A stretch of DNA of 64,000 nucleotides from the NCBI GenBank assembly GCA_014058105.1, contig JACGCM010002194.1:310001-374000 (forward strand). Reading direction: 5' to 3'. The notes under the pieces are model-generated. The model did not search any database. It saw only the letters and a program-made list of their open reading frames with translations, and was not told the DNA's origin. Origin of the DNA: Kingdonia uniflora (lineage: Eukaryota; Streptophyta; Magnoliopsida; Ranunculales; Circaeasteraceae). The position numbers were made by a program, and so were the translations under genes. Shown piece by piece: positions 1 to 10,397 of this stretch (position 1 is its first letter; each line of letters opens with the position of its first letter).

Positions 1-372
1 AACCATACCAATAAATACTTTACCCTTCAGTGCTCTCTCGAACTTATCCTCAGAGCAGGACGTCTGCACCTGTATATTGCTGATCTTCCAAGCTACCTCG
101 ATGGGTCTTACCTCAAATCTCTATCCACCCCTACTGCTAACCCAGACGAGGTGCACATTTAAAGATTTAATTTCATCGAAGTCAATAACATAGACAGCGT
201 ACGTTCCAAAAGCAAATGAAAGCGCATCAAAGAATGTTACAAGCTCACCTATCAGGAGAAATTCCCTACCCTCCTACCATAATCAAGCCATCGCCTCCGC
301 CTCAAAGGTATTTCTTTCATCGACTGTGACACTTCACATGTTCATTTCCCCTATTTCGATACCTTAGTCATC
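1..372 (+). pseudogene. gag: Gypsy A gag C-terminus and linker (remnant)
   Basis: The translation reads SLELILRAGRLHLYIADLP and matches the end of gag in element B (13700-13900), where it follows a Cys/His-rich segment, CNCHHTNKCF. In Tat elements this is the region around the gag zinc knuckle. A stop (taa) falls near 161 and another near 219. The capsid part lies outside the window. Assignment rests mainly on alignment with element B. Confidence 0.6.
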
Positions 373-1035
373 ATGATTAAGATCGAGAACCTAGTCCTCC
401 ATACAATACTCATAGACACAGGGAGCGCAGCTGATGTCCTTATTCTCCAAACAATTCAAACCATGAAGAAAACCGACCTCATAACTGCAGCCAACATCAA
501 ATTGAAAGGTTTCAATGGCTCAACCAAAGTCGTTGTTGGTCGTATCAGCCTACCCGTCACCACAAGCCCCATTACCCTTCAAACCAGCTTCCTTGTCATC
601 AACAAGAAGTCCAAATACCTAGGCATTCTCGGATGTGATTGGCTTCACGCCATGCGAGCCATACCTTCGACCTACCATCAGACCCTTCGTTTCAGCACTC
701 ATGAAGGTACTTGGAATCTGAAAGGCTCTCAACGCCTTGCCCACTCATGTGAGCACCCAGAGATTGATCAAACCCAAAACTTGTTAGCCGCCCATAGCAA
801 TCACTGTCTCTCTCTACCCCTCCGACTTCGACATATACAACCTCACCCATCGAACCCACTGTTTATATCGAACTCGACGGTCCTGGTTGAGGTACATTCA
901 TTGGAACTTTTCTCAATGAGTCAAAACACCTCGAACTTCCAGAGCTCTTTCGAGCAAGGAAATATATCTTTGCCTAGACATTTTAGGAAATGCCCGGTGT
1001 CAACCCCAACCTGGAATGCCATCGCCTCGACCTAA
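373..1035 (+). pseudogene. pol: Gypsy A aspartic protease domain
   Basis: An open frame of 220 codons carries the retropepsin active site as ILIDTGSAADVL, with the D-T-G triad near residue 16, and the typical later segment LGILGCDWLHAM near residue 85. The domain would cleave the Gag-Pol polyprotein. About residues 110-220 form the poorly conserved linker before RT. The frame ends in a stop at 1033-1035, so protease and RT are no longer joined. The equivalent in element B at 14040-14420 has lost part of the motif (TESATN in place of TGSAAD), so A keeps the better protease. Confidence 0.8.
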
Positions 1036-1080
1036 TCCTCCATTCCCCAGCAGTAAAATAAAAGAAACATAACCTGGTAC

Positions 1081-1767
1081 CACGACTTCGAAAAGCAGTA
1101 AATCTTGAAGTGGACAAGCTCTTAGCGGCAGGTTTCATCAGAGAAGTGAAGTACTCTGACTGGATCTCAAACATTGTGGCAGTTCCTAAGAAAAATGGAA
1201 AGATCAGAATCTGCATCGACTTCACAGACCTTAATAAGTACACACCGAATGACAGTTTCCCTATCTCGACTATTTTAGCACTCCTCGATGCTACTGCTAG
1301 ACACGAGCGCCTAACAATGATGGACGCAGCTTTGGGTTACAATCAGGTACCCATCCTCCCAGAAGATCAACTTAAAATTTCCTTTATAATTTAATAAGGC
1401 CTTTGCTATTTCAATGTTATGCCCTTCGGCCTTAAAAATTCAGGAGCCACCTACCAACGCCTTGTCACAACCATGTTTAAACCTTACTTGGCAAGTCGGT
1501 CAAATTCTACATCGACGACATGTTATGCAAGAGCCTTCAAAAAAAACACCCATATCCAAGACCTAATAGAAATCTTCTCAATACTTCGCACATATAACAT
1601 GAAACTCAACCCAGACAAAGGCAATTTGGCGGTCGTCCAGAAATTCTTAGGTCACCTTATCAGTAAACATGGTATAGAGATTGACCCCACCCACATTCGG
1701 CCCATCATAGACATGCCTTCACCCCGAACCAAAAGAGACGTCCAAAAGTGGCTGGCAGGATAGCAAC
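1081..1767 (+). pseudogene. pol: Gypsy A reverse transcriptase
   Basis: RT blocks are clear: WISNIVAVPKKNGKIRICID, then MMDAALGYNQVP, then MPFGLKNSGATYQRL. Two adjacent stops at about 1393-1398 break the frame. The catalytic YIDD box is present in the DNA (FYIDDMLCKS, about 1507-1536) but lies out of frame. Compared with element B, one base is missing near 1488 and one A is gained in the A-run near 1540, so the downstream frame is restored. The final part (HLISKHGIEIDP) is normal. The enzyme would copy element RNA into cDNA in virus-like particles. Confidence 0.85.
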
Positions 1768-1799
1768 CTCAACCGTTTCATTTCTAAATCCTCAGACTA

Positions 1800-2444
1800 A
1801 TGTGCTTGGCTCTTTTCCCTTTTATGCGACTGAGGCTACCACAAAGAAAAAAGAAAAACAATCCTGAGATTAACTGGACACCTGAGTGCGAACAAGTCTT
1901 CCATAAACTCAAAACTTATCTTGGCCATCATTCCATTATCAGCACCCCTATCGAAGGCGAAATACTCTGTTTATACCTTGCAGCCACAGAAACTTCCATC
2001 AGTTCAGTGCTTATTCGACTTGATTCCAACATCGAAAAATTTGTATATTTCATCAACCAAACTCTAACCCCCGTAGAAACTCGATATTCAATGCTTGAGC
2101 GTTTGCTCCTCACACTTGTTTATTTAGCCCGCAAGTTCAAACTATATTTTCAAGCACACCTCATCCACATCATTACAAGTTACCTCCTTCGAGAAGTACT
2201 CAACAAAAAAGAAAAATCCAGACGAGTACAACAGTATTCTGTATACCTTGGCAAAAACTACATTGTATTCGAGAAGCAATTATCCCAGAAAGGCCAACCA
2301 GTAGCAGACTTTCTAGCCGACTTCCCGGTCGAAGATGTCGATTGGGAAGAACATGAAGAAGACTTATCGAAAGACCAACCCGAAGCAACAGATCCCTGGG
2401 ACCCTTACACAGGATGGCGTTTATTCACAGATGGATCCGCATGA
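1800..2444 (+). pseudogene. pol: Gypsy A RT-linked RNase H domain
   Basis: A 214-codon open frame holds the RNase H-like block found after Gypsy RT: WTPECEQVFHKLKTYL, then SLYLAATETS-type and VYFINQTLTPVETRYSMLE segments. The usual catalytic aspartate of this first RNase H is not obvious. In Tat elements this domain is often degenerate while a second RNase H follows. The frame runs on to LFTDGSA at the end, the start of that second domain, where a tga stop interrupts it. Confidence 0.75.
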
Positions 2445-2812
2445 CCTAATGGCTCAGGAATTGGTATTGTCTTGGTACCACCCACTAATGACCGAATAGA
2501 AAAAGCTGTCAAACTTACCTTTGAATGTTCCAATAACAAAGCTGAATATGAAGCCTTGATCCACGGCCTCAAACTTTCACTCGACCTCGGCATTCCCAAA
2601 CTTGCCGTTTTTACAGATTCCCAACTTGTTCAAAGACATTACACAGGAGAAAACCAAGTTAACGGTCGCATGGCTGACTATGCCCACTTTGTGCGACAAC
2701 ATATGGACCGGTTTCCCAAAAAATCCACAATTACTCATTACCCTCGAGGAGAAAACAGACATGTAGATGCCCTCGCCTACATAGCTGCTATGCTCGGACA
2801 AACAGAATCATG
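2410..2812 (+). pseudogene. pol: Gypsy A second, archaeal-type RNase H (aRH)
   Basis: The domain begins with LFTDGSA (first catalytic Asp) before a stop at 2442-2444. It continues in frame with PNGSGIGIVLV, CSNNKAEYEALIHGL (catalytic Glu), LAVFTDSQLV (second Asp) and ENRHVDALAYIA (final Asp). All four acidic residues are present. Plant Tat elements are known to carry this extra RNase H between the RT-linked one and integrase. One stop is the main visible lesion in this part. Confidence 0.8.
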
Positions 2813-2959
2813 GACCCTCCATATCGAAGTACTCGAACTCTCAAGTATCGACCAGATGGAAGTCAAAGCCATCAATACTGGGGGTGAGAGTCGTGATCTC
2901 GACGATTGGCGAACACCATTCCTCCATTACCTCAACAATACCACCCTCTCAGATGATCC

Positions 2960-4180
2960 AAAGCCAAATGGTCGCTGTTAAAAATTGTCGCAGATACACT
3001 GTCCGCAAAATAAATTATATCGTAAATCCCCAAATGGCGTCCTCCTTCGATGCATATCCCAAGCCGAAGCTTCTACAATTTAAGCCAAACTTCATGAAGA
3101 ACCTGCAGTGCTCACACTACTGGTCGTTCTATGGCCCTTCGGACTATCACCCAAGGCTTATTTTGGCCAGATATGAAAAAATAAGCTACAAAATATGCAA
3201 AACACTGTGACAAGTACCAACGTCATGCTCATGACATCCATTACCCCTCTCAAGACCTCCATTTCAGTCAAGTTTCCTGGCCATTCAAAAGATGGGCCAT
3301 CGATCTCATCGGTCCCTTTTCAAAAGCCTCGGGTAGATAAATAAATATCATTGTTGCAACCGATTACTTCATCAAATAGGTCGAAGCTGTACCTCAATGC
3401 CAAACCAGAGTAGAAGAAGTTATCAAATTTTTATGGGAAAACATCATCACTCGCTTCGGCTGTCCCCATATGATTCGATGCGACAATGGTCCCCAATTCG
3501 TTGGCAACAAAGTTGGAAACTTCCTCAAAAAACACAACATCATTCTCTCACCCTCCACACCTTACTATCCCCAGGACAACGGTCAAGTCGAAGCAATCAA
3601 TAAAACCATTGTCGACGGTCTTAAGAAGCGAGTCGATGCAAAGAAAGGACGATGGGTTCAAGAGTTACAATACGTCCTTTGGGCCTATCGAACAACCCTA
3701 AGAAAATCTACAGGATGCACCCCCTTCCTCCTAACATATGGTACCGAAGCTGTATTACCTACTCAATTCAAAGTACCTACATGAGAACCTAACCTCCCAG
3801 ATGAAGATAATGAGTTTGAGCTCGCATGTAACATGTTATGGATAGACGAAACTAGAGACCGAGCTATCGCCAACCTTAGCCGCTACCACACATCACTTCA
3901 AAAATCCTACAACAAGAGAGTTTGACCATGGAGTTTCAACATTGGAGATCTAGTACAGCGACGTGTCAATCAATCCTCGAAACCACATAATGCCAGCAAG
4001 TTAGCCAAATCTTGGGAATGACCTTATGTCGTATACGATAAAACATATAAGGGTTCATACTACTTAATGGCAGAAGACAAAGAACCTTTACCGAATCCCA
4101 GGAACACAATGCAGCTGGTCTCCTATAATAAACCATATCCCCAACATTGTACAACTGATGTAATCCAGAAAAATCAATAA
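2960..4180 (+). pseudogene. pol: Gypsy A integrase with GPY/F-type C-terminal module
   Basis: The N-terminal zinc-binding part is frameshifted between about 3000 and 3210 but can be traced by comparison with element B. The catalytic core then reads RWAIDLIGPF (first Asp), RCDNGPQFVG (second Asp) and NGQVEAINKT (Glu), with a long open stretch at 3470-3784 ending at TEAVLPTQF. After a stop it continues through DRAIANLSRY and the GPY/F-like motif KLAKSWE-stop-PYVV near 4010. Stops lie at about 3338, 3379, 3782, 3925 and 4019. This is the last pol domain. Integrase joins cDNA to the host chromosome. Confidence 0.85.
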
Positions 4181-4242
4181 ACAAATTTTTTCCACCTATA
4201 CTTCATCTCCTATTTCTTATTGAATTTCTTGGTTTAACTTAA

Positions 4243-4925
4243 GTATCATGTCAACCTTCAACCCGACTGATACTTGGGGGTAATCTCGAGATTTTTTCAA
4301 GCTCCCAACTCTAAGCAAGCTCGGGGGGTAAGGATGGTTAAAAAACTAGACCCTCAAGAATGCATTGGGGGTGAACAGTTACGCTTTGCTGTGGCTACGG
4401 CCTTTGAAGTCCAGTCGATTTCCTAGTTTCTTCTAAGTATCACGTCAGCCCTTCGACCCGACGGATACTTAGGGGCGACCTTGAAATTTTCAAGTCTCCA
4501 ATTTCGAGCAAACTCGAGGGGCAAGGATGGTCGAAAGACCGGACCCTCAGGGATGCATTGGGGGCGAAAAGATATGCTTCGATTAGGCTTTGAAACAGCC
4601 AAAGTCCAATCGATTTATTGGTTAACCCCAGGTATCATGTTCACCCTCGCCCCGACTGATACTTGGGGGAGACCTTGAAATTCTCAAGTTTCTAGCATTC
4701 AAACAAACTCGAGGGGCACGAATGGTCGGGAGACCAGACCCTCGAGAATGCGTTGGGGGCGAACACATATTGTTTCGCTGTAGTTTAGGCCTTCGAAGTT
4801 CAGTAAATTTTTGGGTTTCCGCCAGGTATCACGTCCCCTCGGCCCGACTGATACTTGGAGGCGACCTGGAAAATTTTCAAAATTCCAGCATCGATGTGGC
4901 TTCGGCCTTCGATGTCCAGCAGAAT
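4243..4925 (+). repeat. About 194-bp tandem repeat, 3.5 copies, in Gypsy A 3' region
   Basis: The segment GTATCA(T/C)GT...CCCGACTGATACTT starts at 4243, 4437, 4632 and 4826, giving spacings of 194, 195 and 194 bp. Each unit also contains a purine-rich GGACCCTC(A/G)... block, a CATTGGGGGCGAA-like block and a TTCGAAGTCCAGT-like block. The last copy is truncated near 4925. The array starts about 60 bp after the end of integrase. Tat/Ogre elements are known to carry such tandem arrays downstream of pol, and these can seed satellite DNA. Confidence 0.9.
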
Positions 4926-5420
4926 ATACAAGGATTGATCTAAATATCCTCTACACTCGTCAGAGTTCGATAAATCTACAGCTATTCAAACGATAACAAT
5001 ACACGCAAATACTATATACAATTCTATCAAGTACAAAGAACAGTCAAAGCATCATCCATCAGCGAAACAGTGATACAACTCAAGATCAGTCATCAAAAGT
5101 TCAATACACAAAAACTTAACAGAATACGCATCAACATTTCAATAATTCAAGGTCAGAGCAAGATAACATAATTAATCAGAAAATCAGGCGTCAATTCAGA
5201 AGTTTAGAATTAGTATGTTCAGAATCAGTATGTTTAGAATTTACTTCAGAAAATACGAATCAATATGTTTAGCATCCACTTCAGAAGTTCAACAGTAAAC
5301 AATAGCTCGAAAAACAACCAAGTTCAAAGATTAACAAAAAAAACACACAACATAGTTCCAAATATTACAACTCAACATCATATCAGCAAAGTAAAACATG
5401 GAACCCCAACTCCAAATACC
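4926..5420. other. AT-rich spacer in Gypsy A, no gene seen
   Basis: No supported coding region. Around 5200-5290 there are short degenerate direct repeats of a cagaatcagtatgtttagaa type. The segment lies between the 194-bp array and the 3' end of the antisense gene that stops at 5421, so it may include that gene's 3' UTR. Confidence 0.5.
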
Positions 5421-7609
5421 TCATATCGGCGCAGTTACGCCTTCTTCCTCCACAGATCCCCTAGCACCAACACGCTCAGCAGCCTCATTCGAACATTCGA
5501 CAACCAAACTATCAACAGTTCCACCACTGGGAGCTCCAATAAGAGAAGTCTCCATACCACCTTCAGCATATCCAACTGCTTCATCAACAACATTTGCCTT
5601 TCCTTCCTTCATTTGCAACTCATCTCCTTCAGCAAGTTCTGGAGAAACAGGGTAAGGTTCCAACGTATCGGGATCATACCCCTTCTCGTTTATAAACTTT
5701 TTCAACTTAACATTCACCTTACATTCGCCATCATACTGCCGCTGGAAATTTACCCTTTGTTCTGCTTTCTCCCTCTCCTTTGCCGCAAGCTTCGCAGACC
5801 ACTCCCGTTCCTGCCTTGATCGCTGAAGCTCGAGCCTCTCATCATACGAGTCAGTAAGCACCTCCAGATCTTGCTTCAACTTCTTGACTTCAGACAATAA
5901 TGACGCCTTAGTTCCCCGAGAAAGATCCAGACTTTCCTCTGTTTGCCGCAATTTCCCTTTTACTGACTTCATCGCCTTAATGTACGATCACACACAAGCC
6001 TCCGTCTGCTAAAATGTTTAAGCAGTCAGTACACTTTGAAACTTGAAGACTTTGAAAGAAAGCTAAGAATGACACAAAAGAAATCCATATATAGTGACCT
6101 GAAACGTATGCCCCTTTATTTCCTTCGAAGCCTTGTCTGGGTCGTCTTCGCAGAGCTTGACCATCGAAGCCTGTTTAGCCACCGCTTGTTCCTGTCGTTC
6201 TGCCTCCGTCATCTCTTTATCCTCCTCCAGTGTATCATCCTCCCCTAGTGCCCTACGCCTTTTGCGCTGACCAACCTTCGATTGCTGCACCTTCAGGGCT
6301 TCGGGAGCTACCCGGCCCTTCCCCTTCTCAGTTTGAGTTGATACCGGCCTCAGCCTCAACTTCAAGGCATCGCCAGCAACCTCGGGTATTGGCGCTAGTT
6401 GCCTCGACCCCCTTCACGTTCTCGGTACATAATGGTAATTCCTTGACAACTCTTCCTCTCCCATTTCTTTTTGACCCTTCGAAACACCTTCGTCCCTCTT
6501 TATATTCGATGGCTTCGGCGTAACGGGTATGCCTCGAAGTTAGGAATCCGCCTTCTTCCACCCTTGCCTCTTAATTCCGTGACTGCAAACAAAGTATTTA
6601 CCCAATCCTTACTAGCCTCGAGCAAAGTATCAATATAATTTATCGGATTGTTCCAAGAAGAAATCTTCGGACCTGCAGAACAAAACGAGAAAATAATCAT
6701 CATCTATTCCAGACATACGTCAACAATAACCCTTCGACAACAAACTTACTTTCATTATATACCCTACGATAAAATTTATAAGGATCATCCTTCTCTACAT
6801 TCTCGTAGTTGCCCCTTACTACCAATAAATCTTTATTCCACCCTCGACCCGTAGAACATAGATGAAATATCCAAGGTTTCTCTTGGTGACATTGGATGAG
6901 GTAGGTACACAGCTTCTGACTCGCCTTCTTCTAGTAAATGGTTATAACATCAAACCACTTAATCAAACCCCAACCCTCACTAATCAATTTTGCATTCATC
7001 CCCTCTATAACCCTCATCATCTCGTAAAAATTCCCGTTCATTTGCACCGGGGCCACCCCCTAGAAATTCAGTACTTTCTTCACCGACCTTCAAAGAGGAA
7101 GTTCTATTCTTAACCGAATATGGCTTATATAAGTCATTATTTCTTCTCCAAGATCCGATTTGAAGGCTAACCCTGCCCTCGCCACAGTCAGATACACCCC
7201 CACCTTCGACAACTCTAACTTGGTGGCAAATCGATCTAACCAAATCCTATCTTTAGCCAAAACGGCACCTTCGACCCTATCAGACTCAGTCGAATCCCCA
7301 CTATCGTCACTCTGCACCCCTTCTCCCTTTTCACCACCAGAAGGCCCTATATCACCACTACTCCTCTCCCCTTATACTATCTCCTCCTCCTCACTATCCT
7401 CGGTTACTATTGTCCTGCGATGTCTCATAACCGAAACCTCCTCGGCCGGCATAACCATAGATAATGGGACCTCGGTTATCACATCTAATACTTCTAAGTC
7501 ACTGCCCCCATCCATTGGGGCTCGACCAAAAATACTATCCTCGAATGCTTCGATCTCTTCATCTATCAGTCTCCGTCTCGAAGCTTGACGGTTATACATC
7601 TTAGCCTAC
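5421..7609 (-). pseudogene. Antisense gene 1 of Gypsy A: Transposase_28-like (putative gypsy-type transposon domain) plus coiled coil
   Basis: Reading on the minus strand, the start is ATG at 7599 (MYNRQASRRRLID), after a good acceptor (TTCTTCTGTAG/G at about 7610). An acidic N-terminus ends in EEEEIV and a stop near 7372. The same frame continues through LAKDRIWLDRFATKLELS, then after a frame change GVAPVQMNGNFYEMMRVIEG, EKPWIFHLCSTGRGWNKDLL and KFYRRVYNES. This pattern resembles the plant 'putative gypsy type transposon' family. Another acceptor (TTTGTTCTGCAG/G, about 6670) leads to a basic stretch with GQRKRRR. A final exon (5972 to 5421) is strongly coiled coil, with heptads around LRQTEESLDLSRGTKASLLS. 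Exon joins are inferred. Extra antisense ORFs are known in Tat elements. The function is unknown and this copy is broken. Confidence 0.65.
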
Positions 7610-7880
7610 AGAAGAAGAGGCACACAATTAGATCGAGAAATTTAACAATTCTATGTCCATAACCCCTATCCCATCTACCCCCTCCTGAAAATTCATCAAA
7701 ACTTCGATCTTAAACCATATGCCTTGTCCAAAACACCCAAAATCTCAGAATAGGTCGAAACCTAGATTGACTAGGTCTCCTTATCTTTGAAGAAAGCCTC
7801 TAAACCCTGAACCCAGAATGTCCTACTTACACACTCAAAAGGGACAACAAAGTAAAATTGGCAGAGATCAAGTAACTTAC

Positions 7881-8036
7881 CTGTGTTAGAAGCAATATCC
7901 TCAAAACAGCAAGATCAGTACAACAAATATAGCCACTACTCCCAAGTTCTAAAAGGCGTACATTATCTTTTTCCCATACTCTATGATTTTCTCAGTAAAC
8001 AGTATAGTAATTATTCTTCTCACACTTATATACCTT
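7881..8036 (-). promoter_or_regulatory. Promoter, untranslated exon and splice donor of antisense gene 1
   Basis: On the minus strand there is a TATATAAG box at about 8036-8029. Roughly 145 bp downstream is a consensus 5' splice site, ACACAG/GTAAGT, with the GT at about 7881-7880. The matching acceptor is just before the ATG at 7599, giving a leader intron of about 270 bp. TATA box, donor, acceptor and ATG fall in the expected order and spacing. Transcription start is inferred. Confidence 0.55.
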
Positions 8037-8109
8037 TCGAAAAACCAAAACCACCTCAATTTTCTAACCATTATCATTACCACGATCCCACTACCCCGAT
8101 TTTTCGACT

Positions 8110-8909
8110 ATAATGTGTTTTGACCGATTTACCCTTCATATCTCACACGTGTGAACAACATACTTACTTCACACTGCCTATAAAAGCCAAAGCTTCTCGA
8201 ACCCCTTTTACCTATACTCGAAGCTAAAACAATCAAATCCAAACAGTCAAGTCATAACCTTTTCCGTAATACGAGTAAAACATCATGATTACTTTTTGAC
8301 ACACTGCCCTAGGCGTATGTACCATTCTGACAGACCAGCCGTCTGGGCTGTTAGAACGGTCAGTTAAATTGAACATAACCTACAACACACTCCTCAAACT
8401 TGAGTAATCGACCACTCTTCGTCTTGAAGAATCATCAACAGATAGCCTCAAATTTAATTATCAAAAATATCGACTTTCAACATACAGCACATCCCTCAAT
8501 TCAAAACCTTTTGTCACCCTTATTTCAGTAGAATACCCCTTTTTCCTTCCTTCGACATATAACTTCCACCCTTACAATCATACATTCATGCTTACACACC
8601 CAACCTTTTGCACCAACAGCTTAATCTTTTCAGCTTCTACAGACTATAACTTTTGCTTCGATAAATTCAGTTTTATCTTCGAACGACCTAAATAATATAC
8701 TTCGACAACTATATTATTAATTCAACGGCTCAAGATACTATGTCAATAATTCAAATTATACTACTATTACTTACAGTTCGACAAATCAAGTTATTTCAAG
8801 AAACCATTTCATTCAGAAAGACAAAAAAAATTACAAGCCTCGCAAAATGAAAACAGAAAGGAAACAGAGCAAAGGAAAGCAACAACAAAACAACAAGATT
8901 TAGAGGACC
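8110..8909. other. Spacer between antisense genes, no gene seen
   Basis: No coding region supported. A plus-strand TATAAAAG at about 8181, preceded by a CACGTG near 8147, could be the other half of a divergent promoter with the minus-strand TATA at 8030. I see no plus-strand gene after it. The rest is AT-rich with scattered TTCGA words. Confidence 0.35.
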
Positions 8910-9226
8910 CTATTTATTAGCGGGATGCTCCTCTTCAACCACGGCCGCTGCATCCGCATCCTCCTGGTCCACTATATCCTCCGTGAAGCCTTCAAGAAGA
9001 GACAGGTGATAGCTGGGTAATGGCCCCATCATCTGCACTATTCCCCACCAGTATGCGAAGGGCATGCCAAGGATGGATGCCTCGGGTTCTGCCTCAAAAT
9101 TATCTGTCATCTCAACATCAATATCCTCCTCGATACCGACCTCCGTTGAAGACCTAATAAAGCCTCTTGTATTCTCCTGACTCTCACTGCCGCTTGGTCT
9201 TCATGAACGGGTACGTTTGCAGCCAT
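8910..9226 (-). pseudogene. Antisense gene 2 of Gypsy A: small acidic protein, unrecognised
   Basis: On the minus strand ATG at 9226 starts MAANVPVHEDQAAVRVRRIQ. The frame shifts near residue 26 and continues as DIDVEMTDNFEAEPEAS, GMPFAYWWGIVQMMG, HLSLLEGF and an acidic tail (DIVDQEDADAAAVVEEE), ending at 8910. About 105 residues in total. A TATAAAAG box lies about 80 bp upstream of the ATG with a pyrimidine-rich leader between. I do not recognise the family. It aligns by eye with antisense gene 3: D-x-D-x-(E/D)-M, then G-x-P-(F/Y)-x-Y-x-W, then HL-x-LS-type, then an acidic tail. The single shift could be a mutation or a missed small intron. Confidence 0.5.
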
Positions 9227-9300
9227 GTTGATCAAAGCAAATAAGAGAAGAGATGAAGAGAATGTTTGAAGAAAGATGAAGAAACCCCCTCCACCATACT

Positions 9301-9313
9301 CCCTTTTATACTT
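9301..9313 (-). promoter_or_regulatory. TATA box upstream of antisense gene 2
   Basis: Minus-strand AAGTATAAAAGGG sits about 80 bp before the ATG at 9226, with a TC-rich leader in between. This is the layout of a plant core promoter. Confidence 0.5.
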
Positions 9314-9752
9314 ACAAACCCATTTCAACTTTCCCTCTTCCCTAGCCGTATTAATGATGACCTTTAATTCCCCACCTCAAAAACTCAATAAACAACATTT
9401 CCAACTTCCTAGACGTAACCGATTCGTCTGTGCCTGCATTCAAACTTCATTCCCGAGGACTTCGAGTCGAGCAAACCTCCAACATCAAACATTCAACAAT
9501 TATAACCCTTGATCGTCATAACCTTCGATCATCGTTACCTTCGATCATATCATTATACATCGATACCACTAACAACTCGATGACATACATGTGCTAAGCA
9601 CGCCTATAAGAGTATTCGCCTACGATCATCTATATTATCAACCAGACACAGTAAAACAAGTTTTCAGAAAATACCATCTCAATTTTAATATCCGATTGAA
9701 AAAATATATTACATTCCTACTACCACCCCCAAGCAAAAAGCCCCAAAAAATA

Positions 9753-9777
9753 ATATATATATATATATATATATATA
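9753..9777. repeat. (AT)n microsatellite
   Basis: About 12 uninterrupted AT dinucleotides just downstream of the end of antisense gene 3. Confidence 0.95.
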
Positions 9778-9800
9778 CAAAGATACAAATTTTCACTACA

Positions 9801-10109
9801 TCAACCAATAGCCCTACTCCCATAAGGTCCAGCTTTGTTTACCGCACTCTGTTCCTCTTCCTCTTCCTCCTTTTCTGCAGAAACAAGACATTCGGCCAAC
9901 ACTGACAGAAAGAGATGACGTTTCTCCACAGTAGTAAAATAATGCTTCAAACGCTCCCAAAGATAGGTGTATGGTTCCCCATTGATGGATTCTCCAGTCT
10001 CTACCTCCACCAGTTCGGGCATATCCCAGTCCATATCACAATGCCCATAAAAGTTTATATGAAACTCACCAGTCTTCTGTCCAACACGACGGTCCTGGGA
10101 GAACCCCAT
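9801..10109 (-). CDS. Antisense gene 3 of Gypsy A: small acidic protein related to gene 2, unrecognised
   Basis: An intact 102-codon minus-strand frame starts MGFSQDRRVGQKTGEFHINF. It then has DMDWDMPELVEVETGE, GEPYTYLWERLKHYF, HLFLSVLAECL and a glutamate run (EEEEEE). A TATA-like CTATAAGTATGGG lies about 120 bp upstream. The order of motifs parallels antisense gene 2, so the two look like a duplicated pair. No signal peptide or membrane segment is visible. Function unknown. It lies about 290 bp inside the 3' LTR on the opposite strand to pol. Being open while the rest of the element is broken may be chance. Confidence 0.45.
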   Translation of the reverse strand: MGFSQDRRVGQKTGEFHINFYGHCDMDWDMPELVEVETGESINGEPYTYLWERLKHYFTTVEKRHLFLSVLAECLVSAEKEEEEEEQSAVNKAGPYGSRAIG

Positions 10110-10225
10110 CCTCTTTTGATATCGTGTGTTGGGGGTAGTATCTATAAAGATTTCAGGATATGTAATGAAGAAAGGAAAGAATGAAAAGAAGCAAGTTGCT
10201 CCATATCCCTACCCAATAACCCATA

Positions 10226-10238
10226 CTTATAGCTTTCA
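10226..10238 (-). promoter_or_regulatory. TATA-like box upstream of antisense gene 3
   Basis: Minus-strand CTATAAGTATGGG about 120 bp before the ATG at 10109. Weaker than the TATA of antisense gene 2. Confidence 0.35.
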
Positions 10239-10378
10239 CTTCATTTATTACCCTATAACCACCTATACCTTTTAATTATCCTCTTTTATTACTTATCCGA
10301 AAACCAACAGTCAAACTGCTCAGATTCCAAGACTGAACAGTTTTCTCAGCAAACGCCTCTTCACCTGGCTTCGAGACC

Positions 10379-10397
10379 AAAGTTAAGAGGGGGCGAA
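10379..10397 (+). other. Polypurine tract of Gypsy A
   Basis: AAAGTTAAGAGGGGGCGAA lies directly before the LTR start TGTAGTAGCC. It is the expected primer for plus-strand DNA synthesis and fixes the 5' edge of the 3' LTR. Confidence 0.8.
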
